From the NCBI GenBank assembly GCA_949948825.1, contig CATLIJ010000039.1, forward strand, positions 1-14,020: 14,020 bases of DNA. The letters are read 5' to 3'. Source of the DNA: an uncultured Clostridiaceae bacterium. GTDB taxonomy: Bacteria > Bacillota > Clostridia > Lachnospirales > Lachnospiraceae. The notes under the pieces are model-generated. The model did no database searches. It was not told the origin of the DNA and was given only the letters and a program-made list of their open reading frames with translations. The translations under genes were made by a program, and so were the position numbers. Every line of letters begins with the position of its first letter. The first letter of the stretch is position 1. Positions 1 through 7,700 of the stretch are shown here, piece after piece.

Positions 1-1
1 A

Positions 2-1045
2 AGTCTGCTGCCTCATGCAGGCCAGGGCGCTTTTCTTTCCCGTGTGTTTGACAGCAGGGAGCTGCAAAATACCTGGCATCGTTTTATCCTGAAGGGGCAG
101 GGGCCTGGAAGGGCGTCTCTTTTGTTCACCTTTTACGGGACAGATACCCTGGAGGTGACAATTGAGGGAAGGAGGAGGCTTCTGCCGGAGTTTTTGGCAG
201 ATGTAAGCGATTCTGTCCTGGAAAAAAAAGAGCTTCTAAAGCCATGGGAGAAAAAGCAGGCGCTGTTTCCAGAGGATATTTTGCTCCATGAGGTGAAAGG
301 CCGGTATTTGTTTTTTCTGGCAGAGCTTTTTGCCCAGGGGGAGGAGGCTCCTTTTATTGAGGAGATGACCTTGTATTTTCCCATGGATACCTGGCTGAAA
401 TACCTTCCTGGCGTGTATTCCAGGAAGGAGGCAGGGGCTGATTTTACCTCCCGGTATTTGGGGATTTTTCAGAGTATTTATGAGGACATGGATTGGAAAA
501 TCCGAAACAGCAGCCGTATGCTGAATGAAAAAGACACAAGGTATGAATACCTGGAACAGATTGCGTCCTGGTTTCAGATGAAAAATATGGATCTCTGGCC
601 AGAGAACCGGCTTCGGAAGCTTTTGGGCCAGATGAGAGAGCTGTTTGCCCGGACTGGGACTGTGCCGGGTATGCTGGGGCTTTTGGAGCTTTATACCGGG
701 GAGAGGCCAATACTGATTGAATGCGGCAGAATGCAGGGGGAGAAGGAGCGGAAAATGTACGGTGTCAATCCCTATGAATGTATTTTGCTGATTAAGGAAA
801 AATACATGAGGACAGACCGGGAGTACAAGGCGCTTATTTGCCTGATTGACCAGATGAAGCCAGCTTATATGCAGGTGACAGTTTTTCCCTTAAAGCCGCA
901 GATTGTATTGGGCTCCCACACTTATTTGGGCATGAACAGCCAGATTGCCGGATTTGAGCCTATGACCCTGGATGGCCGTGCATTGCTGGCCTTTTCGTCA
1001 GTGGGGCGTAAGGACTGTGACAGCCTGGAAGGAGAAAGAGAATGA
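2..1045 (+). CDS. CIS tail/baseplate protein, P2 gpI-like (5' partial)
   Basis: Probable baseplate-wedge component of a contractile injection system, related to phage P2 tail protein I and to the 'phage tail protein domain' family found in Afp/PVC-type systems. The frame is open to the left edge, and the GTG at 44 lies inside a continuing coding frame with no ribosome binding site, so the true start is outside the window. The N-terminal visible part has the pattern DSRELQNTWHR, common in CIS tail proteins at the start of a beta-rich region. The diagnostic segment is at about 395 to 750: YLPGVYSR, then FTSRYLGIFQSIYEDMD, a WF motif, WPENRLRKLL, and LLELYTGERPILIE. This is the usual 'LPxxY ... 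LxxFexxld ... WPexrrRxLl ... GTxxGLxxLLelYTG' layout. It ends in ATGA, overlapping the next start by 4 bases, so the two are translationally coupled. The family call is firm. The exact Afp numbering (Afp12-like) is inferred. Confidence 0.85.
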   Translation, partial: SLLPHAGQGAFLSRVFDSRELQNTWHRFILKGQGPGRASLLFTFYGTDTLEVTIEGRRRLLPEFLADVSDSVLEKKELLKPWEKKQALFPEDILLHEVKGRYLFFLAELFAQGEEAPFIEEMTLYFPMDTWLKYLPGVYSRKEAGADFTSRYLGIFQSIYEDMDWKIRNSSRMLNEKDTRYEYLEQIASWFQMKNMDLWPENRLRKLLGQMRELFARTGTVPGMLGLLELYTGERPILIECGRMQGEKERKMYGVNPYECILLIKEKYMRTDREYKALICLIDQMKPAYMQVTVFPLKPQIVLGSHTYLGMNSQIAGFEPMTLDGRALLAFSSVGRKDCDSLEGERE

Positions 1046-2760
1046 AAAATCTTCAATATTTCCCGTTTGAGAGGAACCGGTACTATTATGGAAAGCTTTT
1101 GACGGAACAGGATTTTGTGTCTGAACAGCGGTACATGAATGACAAACGCCGTCTGCTTAACCGTTTTCTTCATGGTGTTGGCATTGTGGCAGGCTTTCAG
1201 GTGGTGAAGATGGATGAGAAAAGTCTTTCTGTGGAGGCTGGCTTTGCTCTGGACGGCGCAGGGCGGGAGATTGTGGCAGAGCGTCCGTTCTCGGTAAGGC
1301 TGGAACAGATGGATGGGTTTGAGGCTTTGGCAGAGCAGGGAAGCCGGGATTTTTTGTATCTGTGCATTGGGTATGATGAGACCGAGACCATGCCTTCCCA
1401 TAACATTACTTCCCATTCCTCTTTAAAGGAAGAAAGCTTAGAGCATGATAAATACAGAGAAGGGTGCCGCCTGTATCTCACAGACCGGCCTTTGGAAAAC
1501 CGGGATACAACGGTGGAGGCTTTTTTCCGGCAGAGAACAATTCTCTATGAAGATGATGGGATATGTGTCACTCAGGAGACTCCCCGGTTTGTGGCAGGAG
1601 GAGAGAACTTTTTGGTGGCTTTGATTGTAGAGAATAAAAAAGGGATTCATGAGTGCAGCATTTGTCTGGAGGAAGTTCTGGAATGTGCAGCCTTTGAGGA
1701 GAAGAACCGTTTTTGGGTTGACATAAAGGAACTGTTTGACAGCCGGAAGGGAGAACAAAGGTTTGAATTTTTGCTGAAAGCCTATCCTGTGGACATGGGA
1801 GAGGTACGTTTTTCCCTGCGGCCAGGGGATGGGAAAATTGATGCAGGGGGCAGGCTGTGCCTGATTGACCAGGAAATTCAGCTGCGGATTCCGGTTGTGA
1901 ACCAGAAGAGGGCGGACAGAATCCGGGAACAATATTTTAAGGAAGCCATGAATTCGGTTCTTCAGAATGTATATCCCTCTGGAATTTATCTGGCAAAAAT
2001 CTTTTTGATTCAGACAGGACGTGTGTATCTGATTGACCGGGTGGAGCCTGTGCCTTTTGGACAGTATGTATATGGCCCCCAGCTGATGATGGGGCTGCTT
2101 GAGGTTTTGACAGAGCAGATGGAGAAAAAGCCCAAAGAGTCAGAGCCTCCGAAAACGGTTTTTTTCCAGGAGGAACCGGAAGCTCTGGAGGATTTTGCCC
2201 AGGGTGTTGCGGAAATTCAGCTGGGAATCGGAGGAAGGCGGGGACAGAAATTCTTTTCTCATGAGATTGTCCATGGCCTGGGCCTGGGAAAGGTGGCTAT
2301 CTCTCTGGCTCTGGAATCAGACCAGCAGATTTTATGGGGTTCGCCGGAGATTTTTGATGATATTTCTCCCAAAGCAGAGCTGGCTGCCAAAGCAGACCAG
2401 ACCAGGGGAAGCTTTTACATAGGAATCCGCCTTCTGGAAGCGACCGGGATGCAGTCTGTGCGGATTCACTGGACAGCCCGCAAAGGCCGGGAAGAGATGG
2501 GAGCAGCAGAAGAGATGAGCCTTGGGATTCGTCCGGACAAGCTTGAGATGAAGGTGCGGGAGACTTATTATCTTCAGGCGGAGACCAGGGGGCTTTCCGG
2601 AATGACCATTGTCTGGGAGGTGAAAACTCCGGACGGGGGAAGAATCAGCCGGGACGGTATGTATCAGGCCCCCGGCCATGCAGGTGTTTTTGAGGTACAG
2701 GCGCGGTGTCAGGAAAGGCCGAAGCTTCGGGCGTCTTTGTATATTATTGTGAGGGAGTAA
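1042..2760 (+). CDS. Large CIS-associated protein with RYYYGKLL N-terminus and C-terminal Ig-like (Big_2-like) domain
   Basis: A 572-residue protein whose biochemical role I cannot name. The N-terminus (residues 8 to 52: ERNRYYYGKLLTEQDF, then QRYMNDKRRLLNRFLHG, GVGIVAGFQV) matches a pattern I recognise from uncharacterised proteins encoded beside tail and baseplate genes in CIS loci. The middle is beta-rich with no motif I can name. The last 75 or so residues (about 498 to 572: KLEMKVRETYYLQAE, VWEVKTPDGGRISRDGMYQAP, VFEVQARCQ) fit an Ig-like/Big_2 fold, where a 'W.v....GG.I..dG.Y.AP..aG.y.v.A' pattern is usual. No signal peptide or membrane segment is seen. The ribosome binding site GGAAGGAG (1027 to 1034) lies 7 bases before ATG, and the start overlaps the upstream stop (ATGA). 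A structural or baseplate-decorating role is inference from position. Confidence 0.7.
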   Translation: MKNLQYFPFERNRYYYGKLLTEQDFVSEQRYMNDKRRLLNRFLHGVGIVAGFQVVKMDEKSLSVEAGFALDGAGREIVAERPFSVRLEQMDGFEALAEQGSRDFLYLCIGYDETETMPSHNITSHSSLKEESLEHDKYREGCRLYLTDRPLENRDTTVEAFFRQRTILYEDDGICVTQETPRFVAGGENFLVALIVENKKGIHECSICLEEVLECAAFEEKNRFWVDIKELFDSRKGEQRFEFLLKAYPVDMGEVRFSLRPGDGKIDAGGRLCLIDQEIQLRIPVVNQKRADRIREQYFKEAMNSVLQNVYPSGIYLAKIFLIQTGRVYLIDRVEPVPFGQYVYGPQLMMGLLEVLTEQMEKKPKESEPPKTVFFQEEPEALEDFAQGVAEIQLGIGGRRGQKFFSHEIVHGLGLGKVAISLALESDQQILWGSPEIFDDISPKAELAAKADQTRGSFYIGIRLLEATGMQSVRIHWTARKGREEMGAAEEMSLGIRPDKLEMKVRETYYLQAETRGLSGMTIVWEVKTPDGGRISRDGMYQAPGHAGVFEVQARCQERPKLRASLYIIVRE

Positions 2761-2763
2761 TCA

Positions 2764-3774
2764 ATGGAAATCCAAATGCAGGGCAGGAAATATCTGGTGA
2801 TACATAAGCTTGGGGAGAGCAGGGAGCTTGCATGGTATCTGTGCCGGAGAATCGGGGAAGCCGGGAACCGCCGGAGCCGCAGGGCAGGGGAATCGGAGAT
2901 TTCCCAAAGCCGCAGAGCAGAGAAATCAGGGGTTTCCCAAAGCCGCAGGGCAGAGGAATCAGGGACTCATCCGCGCCAGATATCCGAAAGGGGGGAGGAC
3001 CATCAGTTCCGGGCAGTCCAGATTCCTTCTGCCTGGATTCGTCCGGAGCTTGTGGAATATTTGATGGATCAGGTCCACAATGAAAATTTCCGGGAATTTG
3101 TGGATTACGCCACAGAGGCAGACCATTTAACCTTTCTTATGGACTGCGGCTTTGGGCGTTCTCTGTGGGATATTTTACATGAGGAGCGGCCGTCCCTGCC
3201 AGAGCGCTTTGCTATGGCAGAAGGCATTCTGCGGCATATGCTGCTGTCAGATTATCCCGCTTATTTTATTTATGCGGCCATGGATGCCCGCCGGATTAAA
3301 AGAACCGATGCCATGGATTTTTATTTTGATTTTGAATTGTCGGATTTTCTGACGTTTCAGAGGGTGGATTTTGTCCTGGCAGGCAGGAAGCTTGCAGAGG
3401 TTCTGGAGCTTTTATTTGCTAGGGAACGGAACATGCAGGCTTTGCCGGAGCTGGAAACCCTTTTGTACCAGCTGCGTCAGGGCGGATTTGACAGTCTTCT
3501 TCCGGTTTATCAGGAGCTTCAAAAGGTATTCTCCCTATGGTCCGGAAAAGAGGAGACAGAGCTTGCAGACCATAGCCTGCCTTTTCGCATATGGGACTGG
3601 ATCAAAGGCCTGGGAAGATGGACAGCCAGCCTTTTTAAACTGGCAGTTTTGGCGCTGGCCATGGCTTATCTGGTGATTTCTGTCCGGGATTTTATCAAAC
3701 CAGAAGCAGCAGGTCCTGGATTTGAGCAGATTGGAGATTTGAAGATTGGGCAGGGGGAGGAAGAAAATTCATGA
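2764..3774 (+). CDS. Membrane-anchored pseudokinase-like protein with tandem-repeat insert
   Basis: A 336-residue protein with a cytoplasmic N-terminal domain and one probable membrane segment near the C-terminus (about 288 to 306, LFKLAVLALAMAYLVISV). By eye the N-terminal 220 residues resemble a degenerate protein kinase fold. YLVIHKLGESRELAWYL (10 to 26) looks like strands 1 and 2 around a glycine loop. FLMDCGFGRSLWDIL (124 to 138) looks like the hinge and following helix. MDARRIKRTD (173 to 182) sits where HRDxKxxN would be, and FYFDFELSDF (186 to 195) where DFG would be. The catalytic Asp/Asn pattern and a clear VAIK lysine are missing, so it should be inactive. The layout (pseudokinase plus one membrane helix) recalls EssB/YukC of type VII secretion, but I see no sequence basis for homology. 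Residues 38 to 70 are three 11-residue repeats. It starts 3 bases after the previous stop behind GAGGGAG, and ends in an ATGA overlap with the MORN gene. The CDS is certain; the fold is a moderate call. Confidence 0.6.
   Translation: MEIQMQGRKYLVIHKLGESRELAWYLCRRIGEAGNRRSRRAGESEISQSRRAEKSGVSQSRRAEESGTHPRQISERGEDHQFRAVQIPSAWIRPELVEYLMDQVHNENFREFVDYATEADHLTFLMDCGFGRSLWDILHEERPSLPERFAMAEGILRHMLLSDYPAYFIYAAMDARRIKRTDAMDFYFDFELSDFLTFQRVDFVLAGRKLAEVLELLFARERNMQALPELETLLYQLRQGGFDSLLPVYQELQKVFSLWSGKEETELADHSLPFRIWDWIKGLGRWTASLFKLAVLALAMAYLVISVRDFIKPEAAGPGFEQIGDLKIGQGEEENS
2875..2973 (+). repeat. 33-bp tandem repeat, three units, in frame
   Basis: Three head-to-tail 33-bp units start at 2875, 2908 and 2941, each opening with AGCCGCAG. 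They encode SRRAGESEISQ, SRRAEKSGVSQ and SRRAEESGTHP. The unit length is a multiple of three, so copy-number change keeps the frame. The repeat makes an Arg/Ser/Glu-rich hydrophilic loop between the first strands of the pseudokinase-like domain and the next strand. It is likely a surface loop grown by replication slippage. Confidence 0.9.
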
Positions 3775-5777
3775 GCAGGTTTGATGATTCGCCGGATTTT
3801 ATAAAGACAGCCAACATCACCTTAAAGAGAATCGGAAGAAGCCTGCTTCTGCCGCTTACAACTGCCATAAGGAGCATAAAGCGTCTCACAAATCCTGCGT
3901 CAATTGGGGGCAAAGCAGGGGCAGATGTGATGGAACAGGTGAAAAAGCTGAAGGAGCCGCCCGGTTCTCTGGAGGAATATGTGGACAGCGGCAGTCATTA
4001 TATTGCCAAGCGGCTTGTATACCTTTTGCTGCTGGCAGTTCTTTTGCTGCCTGCTTTGTTTTTGAATTTTGTTTTTCCGGTTCTTCAGTCCCGTTTTCTC
4101 ACCCGGACCATGCCTGTGGACGCAGCAGTCATATCCGGATATACGGGAAAGGTCCGTCTGACAGACCGAAGGAGCGGTACGGTTTTGTTTGAGGGAACTC
4201 TGGATCAGGGCCGGATCAATGGATTTGGCAGCCTTTATGATTATGATGGCTTTAAACGCTATGAGGGAAACTTCCGGATGGAGGTGTTTGACGGCTACGG
4301 GGAGCAGTATTATCCGGACGGAAGGGTTCGTTATCGGGGAGAATTTGCCATGAACCGGCAGGAGGGGCAGGGAATCCTCTATTACCCGGACGGGCAGACT
4401 CAATATGAGGGAGGCTTTGGAGCAGGCGTTTACGAGGGAAGCGGCACAGCTTACCAGGAAAACGGTGAGAAGCTTTATGAAGGCAGTTTTCAAAAAGGGC
4501 TTTATGACGGAACCGGAACCCTTTATGATGAGAATGGCAGGAAGCTTTATGAGGGGAATTTTGCCGCCGGACTTTACGAGGGAGCCGGGATGCTCTATGA
4601 AAACGGAGTATTGGTTTATGACGGTAATTTCCATGATGGGAAGACCGAAGGATTAGGAAGACTTTATCAGGATGGAATGCTGGTGGAAAAGGGTGAGTAC
4701 GGTCAGGATCAGTTTTTTGCTGGTCAGACCACGCTTTACCATGAAAACGGCAGCAAAAAGTATGAGGGCGGTTATGAAAATGGAAAATATGAGGGAAAGG
4801 GAACTCTCTACAAGGATGACGGGACTTTTCTCTACACAGGCAGCTTTGCTGCGGGAGCTTATGAGGGAGAGGGAATCCTCTATGGGGACAATGGCAGTCT
4901 TTTGTATGAAGGCGGATTTGTAAATGGAAAATATGAGGGAACCGGCAAGCTTTATGGGGATAACGGGGAGCTGCTTTACGAAGGAGGTTTTGTAAAAGGG
5001 GAGTATGAGGGAGAAGGGATTTTGCATGTGACAGAGGAGCAAGAAAAAACCTCTGAAGAGAAAGGGAAGGAAAAAGATCCGGATGCCTCAAAAGATGCAG
5101 AAGAGGAGACAGTCCTGTATAAGGGTGGTTTTGCTGCAGGCGTTTATGAAGGAAACGGAACCTTGTATCAGGGAAAAGAGCTGCTCTATGAGGGCGGTTT
5201 TGCCGCTGGACTTTATGAGGGAGAGGGTAAGCTTTACAATGAAAAGGGAGTTTTAATCTGTGAGGGAACTTTTGTCAAGGGAGTTTTGGAGGGCAATGGC
5301 AAGGAGTATGATCCCAAATCCTTAGCGCGGGTTTATGAAGGAACCTTCCGTCAGGGAAAATACGACGGAGAGGGAGTTCTCTATGATCCCACAACCGGAG
5401 GGAAAATCTATGAAGGCTCCTTTTTGTTAGGCGAATATCATGGCAGCGGGGCTTCCTATGACAAGGAGACCGGAAAGCTTTTGGAGGAAGGGGAATTTCG
5501 CAGGGGCGTTTTAGTGACCAGCAAAAAGGATCTGTTGCCAGAGGAGTCAGAAGAGGAGACAGCAGCACAGACAACAGCAGTAAAGGCAGCAGGAGCAAAG
5601 ACTGAGGCAGCACAGGAACCCTTAAAATCAGAGGAGCGTGCAAAAAAAGCTCAGGAGGCAGCAGCGCCCGCAAGGACCGGGGAGACGGAGCATGTGGTTC
5701 CCCAAAAGCCGGAGAACGGGGCTCCTGATTCCGGTTCCTGGATTGCGCCTTTTGAGATTACGCCGTCACCAAAGTAA
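3771..5777 (+). CDS. Membrane-anchored MORN-repeat protein
   Basis: A 668-residue protein. Residues 1 to 80 are a basic, hydrophilic N-terminus without a signal peptide. Residues 82 to 106 form one long hydrophobic segment (RLVYLLLLAVLLLPALFLNF). Residues 137 to 582 carry about 18 MORN-type repeats of about 24 residues, with the core pattern LYEGGFxxGxYEGxGxLYxDNG. Residues 583 to 668 are an Ala/Glu/Lys/Pro-rich, probably disordered tail. Residues 421 to 446 are a charged, Glu/Lys-rich insert that splits repeats 12 and 13. MORN repeats form elongated beta-hairpin arrays that bind proteins or lipids, so a scaffold or membrane-spacer role in the injection system is plausible, though inferred. 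Topology is unclear because both sides of the membrane segment are positively charged; C-terminus outside is my weak preference. The start overlaps the pseudokinase stop (ATGA) behind GGGGGAGG. It is followed by a 104-base gap, the longest inside the operon. Confidence 0.9.
   Translation: MSRFDDSPDFIKTANITLKRIGRSLLLPLTTAIRSIKRLTNPASIGGKAGADVMEQVKKLKEPPGSLEEYVDSGSHYIAKRLVYLLLLAVLLLPALFLNFVFPVLQSRFLTRTMPVDAAVISGYTGKVRLTDRRSGTVLFEGTLDQGRINGFGSLYDYDGFKRYEGNFRMEVFDGYGEQYYPDGRVRYRGEFAMNRQEGQGILYYPDGQTQYEGGFGAGVYEGSGTAYQENGEKLYEGSFQKGLYDGTGTLYDENGRKLYEGNFAAGLYEGAGMLYENGVLVYDGNFHDGKTEGLGRLYQDGMLVEKGEYGQDQFFAGQTTLYHENGSKKYEGGYENGKYEGKGTLYKDDGTFLYTGSFAAGAYEGEGILYGDNGSLLYEGGFVNGKYEGTGKLYGDNGELLYEGGFVKGEYEGEGILHVTEEQEKTSEEKGKEKDPDASKDAEEETVLYKGGFAAGVYEGNGTLYQGKELLYEGGFAAGLYEGEGKLYNEKGVLICEGTFVKGVLEGNGKEYDPKSLARVYEGTFRQGKYDGEGVLYDPTTGGKIYEGSFLLGEYHGSGASYDKETGKLLEEGEFRRGVLVTSKKDLLPEESEEETAAQTTAVKAAGAKTEAAQEPLKSEERAKKAQEAAAPARTGETEHVVPQKPENGAPDSGSWIAPFEITPSPK
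4179..5516 (+). repeat. MORN-coding repeat array, about 72-bp period
   Basis: About 18 imperfect units of 69 to 75 bases, each coding one MORN motif (Tyr-Glu-Gly ... Tyr/Phe-Glu-Gly-x-Gly-x-Leu-Tyr). Units at residues 376 to 399 and 400 to 416 are the most alike and may be recent copies. Units near the start (137 to 208) and end (494 to 582) are more diverged. A non-repeat insert lies at about 5031 to 5108. Confidence 0.85.
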
Positions 5778-5881
5778 ACCTGCATGCGCCTGACAGCAGA
5801 TGCACCGCTGCACAGAAAGGTCCGGCGGCGGGACTTTCACAGGAAAGACCATGGCAGTTCACAGGAAGCAGGAGAAAGTAC

Positions 5882-6439
5882 ATGGGAAAATACACGATTA
5901 TTGCAGAGATTGACACTTACCTTATGGGAATTCTGGCAGATGGGCTGGTTCCGGACCTGGTTCCGGATAAGAATGTCATCGGCCTTTGTGTGCCAGGAGA
6001 ACGGGGAGATTTGATGGTGGGAATCTGTCTTTATGATATCCGGGAGAATGAGAATCTGCGTGTCAGCGGCATGGTAAGCACAGGCCCAGGGCCTTTGACG
6101 TTTCCCCCCACTTATCTCAGCCTGTATTATATGATTACAGTATGGTCCAACAGCGATCTTCGGTTTCGGGCCATTCAGGAGCATCGGATTATGGGGAGAA
6201 TCTTACAGCTTTTAAAGGACCAGAATCTTTGGGCGTCCATGGATTTCGGGATGGAGGAAGGGCCGGATATCCGCGTGGAGTACCTGGATCTGACGCCCGA
6301 GGAGAAAGGAAAGATCTGGAATCATCCTTCAGCTCCTTACCGGACCTCCCTGTTTTTTTGTATTGGGCCAGTTGGACTGGATTCGGCAAAAGTAAGAAAC
6401 GTGCAGCGGGTGAAGCGGATGGATGTGGAGATTGGGTAG
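5882..6439 (+). CDS. DUF4255 (Pvc16/Afp16-type) CIS tube-terminator protein
   Basis: A 185-residue soluble protein of the DUF4255/Pvc16 N-terminal family, about the usual length. Members cap or terminate the inner tube and sheath of Afp/PVC-like contractile particles and set particle maturation. Supporting features are the N-terminal helix with a following short strand (TIIAEIDTYLMGILADGLVP), the mid-protein stretch FPPTYLSLYYMITVWSNSD that matches the family's 'pPlyldLhYLiTaya' motif followed by an LLGRI-like element (EHRIMGRILQLL), and the late PYRTSLFFCIGPVGLDS that corresponds to 'yRlSlaY.v..V.IDS'. The ribosome binding site AGCAGGAG lies a few bases before ATG 5882. It sits between the MORN gene and an unknown beta-rich gene, 16 bases before the preferred start of the latter. 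The presence of this family is one of the strongest signs that the locus is a CIS. Confidence 0.88.
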   Translation: MGKYTIIAEIDTYLMGILADGLVPDLVPDKNVIGLCVPGERGDLMVGICLYDIRENENLRVSGMVSTGPGPLTFPPTYLSLYYMITVWSNSDLRFRAIQEHRIMGRILQLLKDQNLWASMDFGMEEGPDIRVEYLDLTPEEKGKIWNHPSAPYRTSLFFCIGPVGLDSAKVRNVQRVKRMDVEIG

Positions 6440-6455
6440 TAAGGGGGAAGAGAAA

Positions 6456-7235
6456 ATGGCAGGTTTGGGGTTTGGCTGGAGCGTGCAGGGGGCTCTTTGG
6501 CTGTATGACAGCTTTACCGGACGGGCTGTGGATTCCCGGACTTTGCGGGTGAAGACTGAGGAGGGAATCCAGGTGATTCCAAAAAGCGGCGGCCTTTTGG
6601 TGTTTGCAGAGAGTGAGAGCGGAAAAAAGCGGGAGCGTCTGTGGGTCTGTCTGGAAAGTCCAATCTTTCTGCCACAGGAAATGCTCCTTCCTTCCGGGGA
6701 AAAGGTATTGCCTGTGTGTCTGCGGCTTTGGCCGAAAAAGGAGTATCCGGTTCCATGGAACGCTTCCAGGCTTTACGGAAAGTGCCTGCCAAATGAGGAA
6801 GTGTTTTTTGTATTTGAAAATTTTTCCGGCAGAGAGGAGAGGTACCCCAAAAGGCTGCTGACCAATGTGACTTCAGAGACTTCCTTTGTGGAAATCTATC
6901 ATCCGGGAAGACGCAGCCTGGAGGGAGAACGGCTGGAGCTGGAATACAGCGCTTTTCGGGAACAGGTGCTTTTGGGAAGAATGGAACCAGGGAAGCGGCC
7001 GGATACCGGGCGGTATTTTCTGGAAAATGAGAGGGTAAAGGAAGCCTATCCCAGGCTGGAGACAAAAATCCGGCTGGTTTTTTATGCCAGGGCAGACGAA
7101 GAAGGCAATTATATTTTGTATTTCCGGCACATACAAGGGGAGGCTGCTTCTGGAAGAATCTGTATGGGAGCAGGAGAAAAACAGCAGCAGGTTAAGATCC
7201 GGCAGGGAGAGAGTGTCCGGGCGGACTTTATCTAG
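6456..7235 (+). CDS. Hypothetical beta-rich protein of the CIS operon
   Basis: I do not recognise this family. It codes 259 residues from ATG 6456, which has a good ribosome binding site (AAGGGGG at 6441 to 6447). An ATG at 6423 in the same frame would add 11 residues, but it lies inside the previous gene and lacks a site, so I prefer 6456. The protein has no signal peptide, membrane helix or cysteine-rich motif. It alternates charged and hydrophobic residues in a beta-strand-like pattern. Residues 1 to 60 (WLYDSFTGRAVDSRTLRV, then IPKSGGLLVFAES) weakly resemble a carboxypeptidase-regulatory-like Ig module. A central segment is PKRLLTNVTSETSFVEIYHPGR. Its place between the tube-terminator and PAAR-like genes suggests a structural, chaperone or tip-adaptor role. 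That is inference only. Confidence 0.75.
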   Translation: MAGLGFGWSVQGALWLYDSFTGRAVDSRTLRVKTEEGIQVIPKSGGLLVFAESESGKKRERLWVCLESPIFLPQEMLLPSGEKVLPVCLRLWPKKEYPVPWNASRLYGKCLPNEEVFFVFENFSGREERYPKRLLTNVTSETSFVEIYHPGRRSLEGERLELEYSAFREQVLLGRMEPGKRPDTGRYFLENERVKEAYPRLETKIRLVFYARADEEGNYILYFRHIQGEAASGRICMGAGEKQQQVKIRQGESVRADFI

Positions 7236-7278
7236 TATTGTGCCTGTATGAGTATTTCATAGAGAAAAGGAGAAAATC

Positions 7279-7665
7279 ATGGGATTTGGTGTTTGCGGAG
7301 GCGCGGTTTTAAACTGCTCATTTGGAATGGCGCCTTCTGTCTTAACTGTACTTCCAGTATCAAGAGCAGTGTCAGCCATGCCCATTGCCTGCATTATGGA
7401 TCAGGTTCCCATGGTGAATATCATGCCCTTTGGCATGTGCCAGTCCCTGATGAATCCCGCTGTGGCAGCAGCCACAGCAGCCGCTTTTGGGGTCCTGACT
7501 CCCATGCCCTGCATTCCTGTGATTCCGGGGCCGTGGACACCAGGGTCTCCTGCAGTGCTTGTGGGAGGAAAACCAGCGCTGAACCAGAGCTGTAAGCTGC
7601 TTTGCGCCTATGGGGGAATGATTCAGATTCAGAATCCAGGAACCACGAACATTCAGATCACATAA
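7279..7665 (+). CDS. DUF4280 PAAR-like spike-tip protein
   Basis: A 128-residue protein of the DUF4280 (PAAR-like) family, full length for the family. PAAR and PAAR-like proteins form the sharp tip on the VgrG/gpV-type spike and can carry or recruit effectors. Visible family features are the N-terminal GGAVLNCSFG, the central IMPFGMCQSLMNP (family pattern 'NI.pFG.C.s..NP'), PMPCIPVIPGPWTPGSP, and the C-terminal KLLCAYGGMIQIQNPG. There are seven cysteines (6, 13, 38, 54, 78, 105, 109), which may help bind a metal at the tip. No C-terminal toxin extension is present, so any effector must be separate. The ribosome binding site AAAAGGAG precedes ATG 7279. The gene is 43 bases after the previous one and 35 before the next. 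Confidence 0.92.
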   Translation: MGFGVCGGAVLNCSFGMAPSVLTVLPVSRAVSAMPIACIMDQVPMVNIMPFGMCQSLMNPAVAAATAAAFGVLTPMPCIPVIPGPWTPGSPAVLVGGKPALNQSCKLLCAYGGMIQIQNPGTTNIQIT

Positions 7666-7700
7666 AAGCTGTCCGAAAGGATGGAGAAAGGAGCCGCGCT

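Noticed and set aside
44..1045. GTG 44 as the true start of the first gene
   Set aside because: The frame stays open to the left edge and the upstream residues fit the family, with no ribosome binding site before 44, so the gene is most likely cut by the window.
2875..2973. The 33-bp repeat as a CRISPR array
   Set aside because: Units are contiguous with no spacers, and they are in frame inside a coding gene.
4252..5091. Long minus-strand open frame opposite the MORN repeats (279 codons)
   Set aside because: Its His/Pro/Arg-rich repeats mirror the plus-strand MORN array. It is an antisense shadow with no ribosome binding site.
5784..6014. Open frame of 76 codons starting in the gap after the MORN gene
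   Set aside because: It overlaps the start of the DUF4255 gene by about 130 bases in another frame, has an Arg/His-rich composition without family features, and no good ribosome binding site. The gap 5778 to 5881 seems to hold only the leader of the DUF4255 gene.
7602..7700. Longer N-terminus for the first cyclase-like gene, from TTG 7602
   Set aside because: It would start inside the PAAR-like gene with a rare start codon and no ribosome binding site, while GTG 7701 has a strong site at the right distance and leads straight into a membrane helix.
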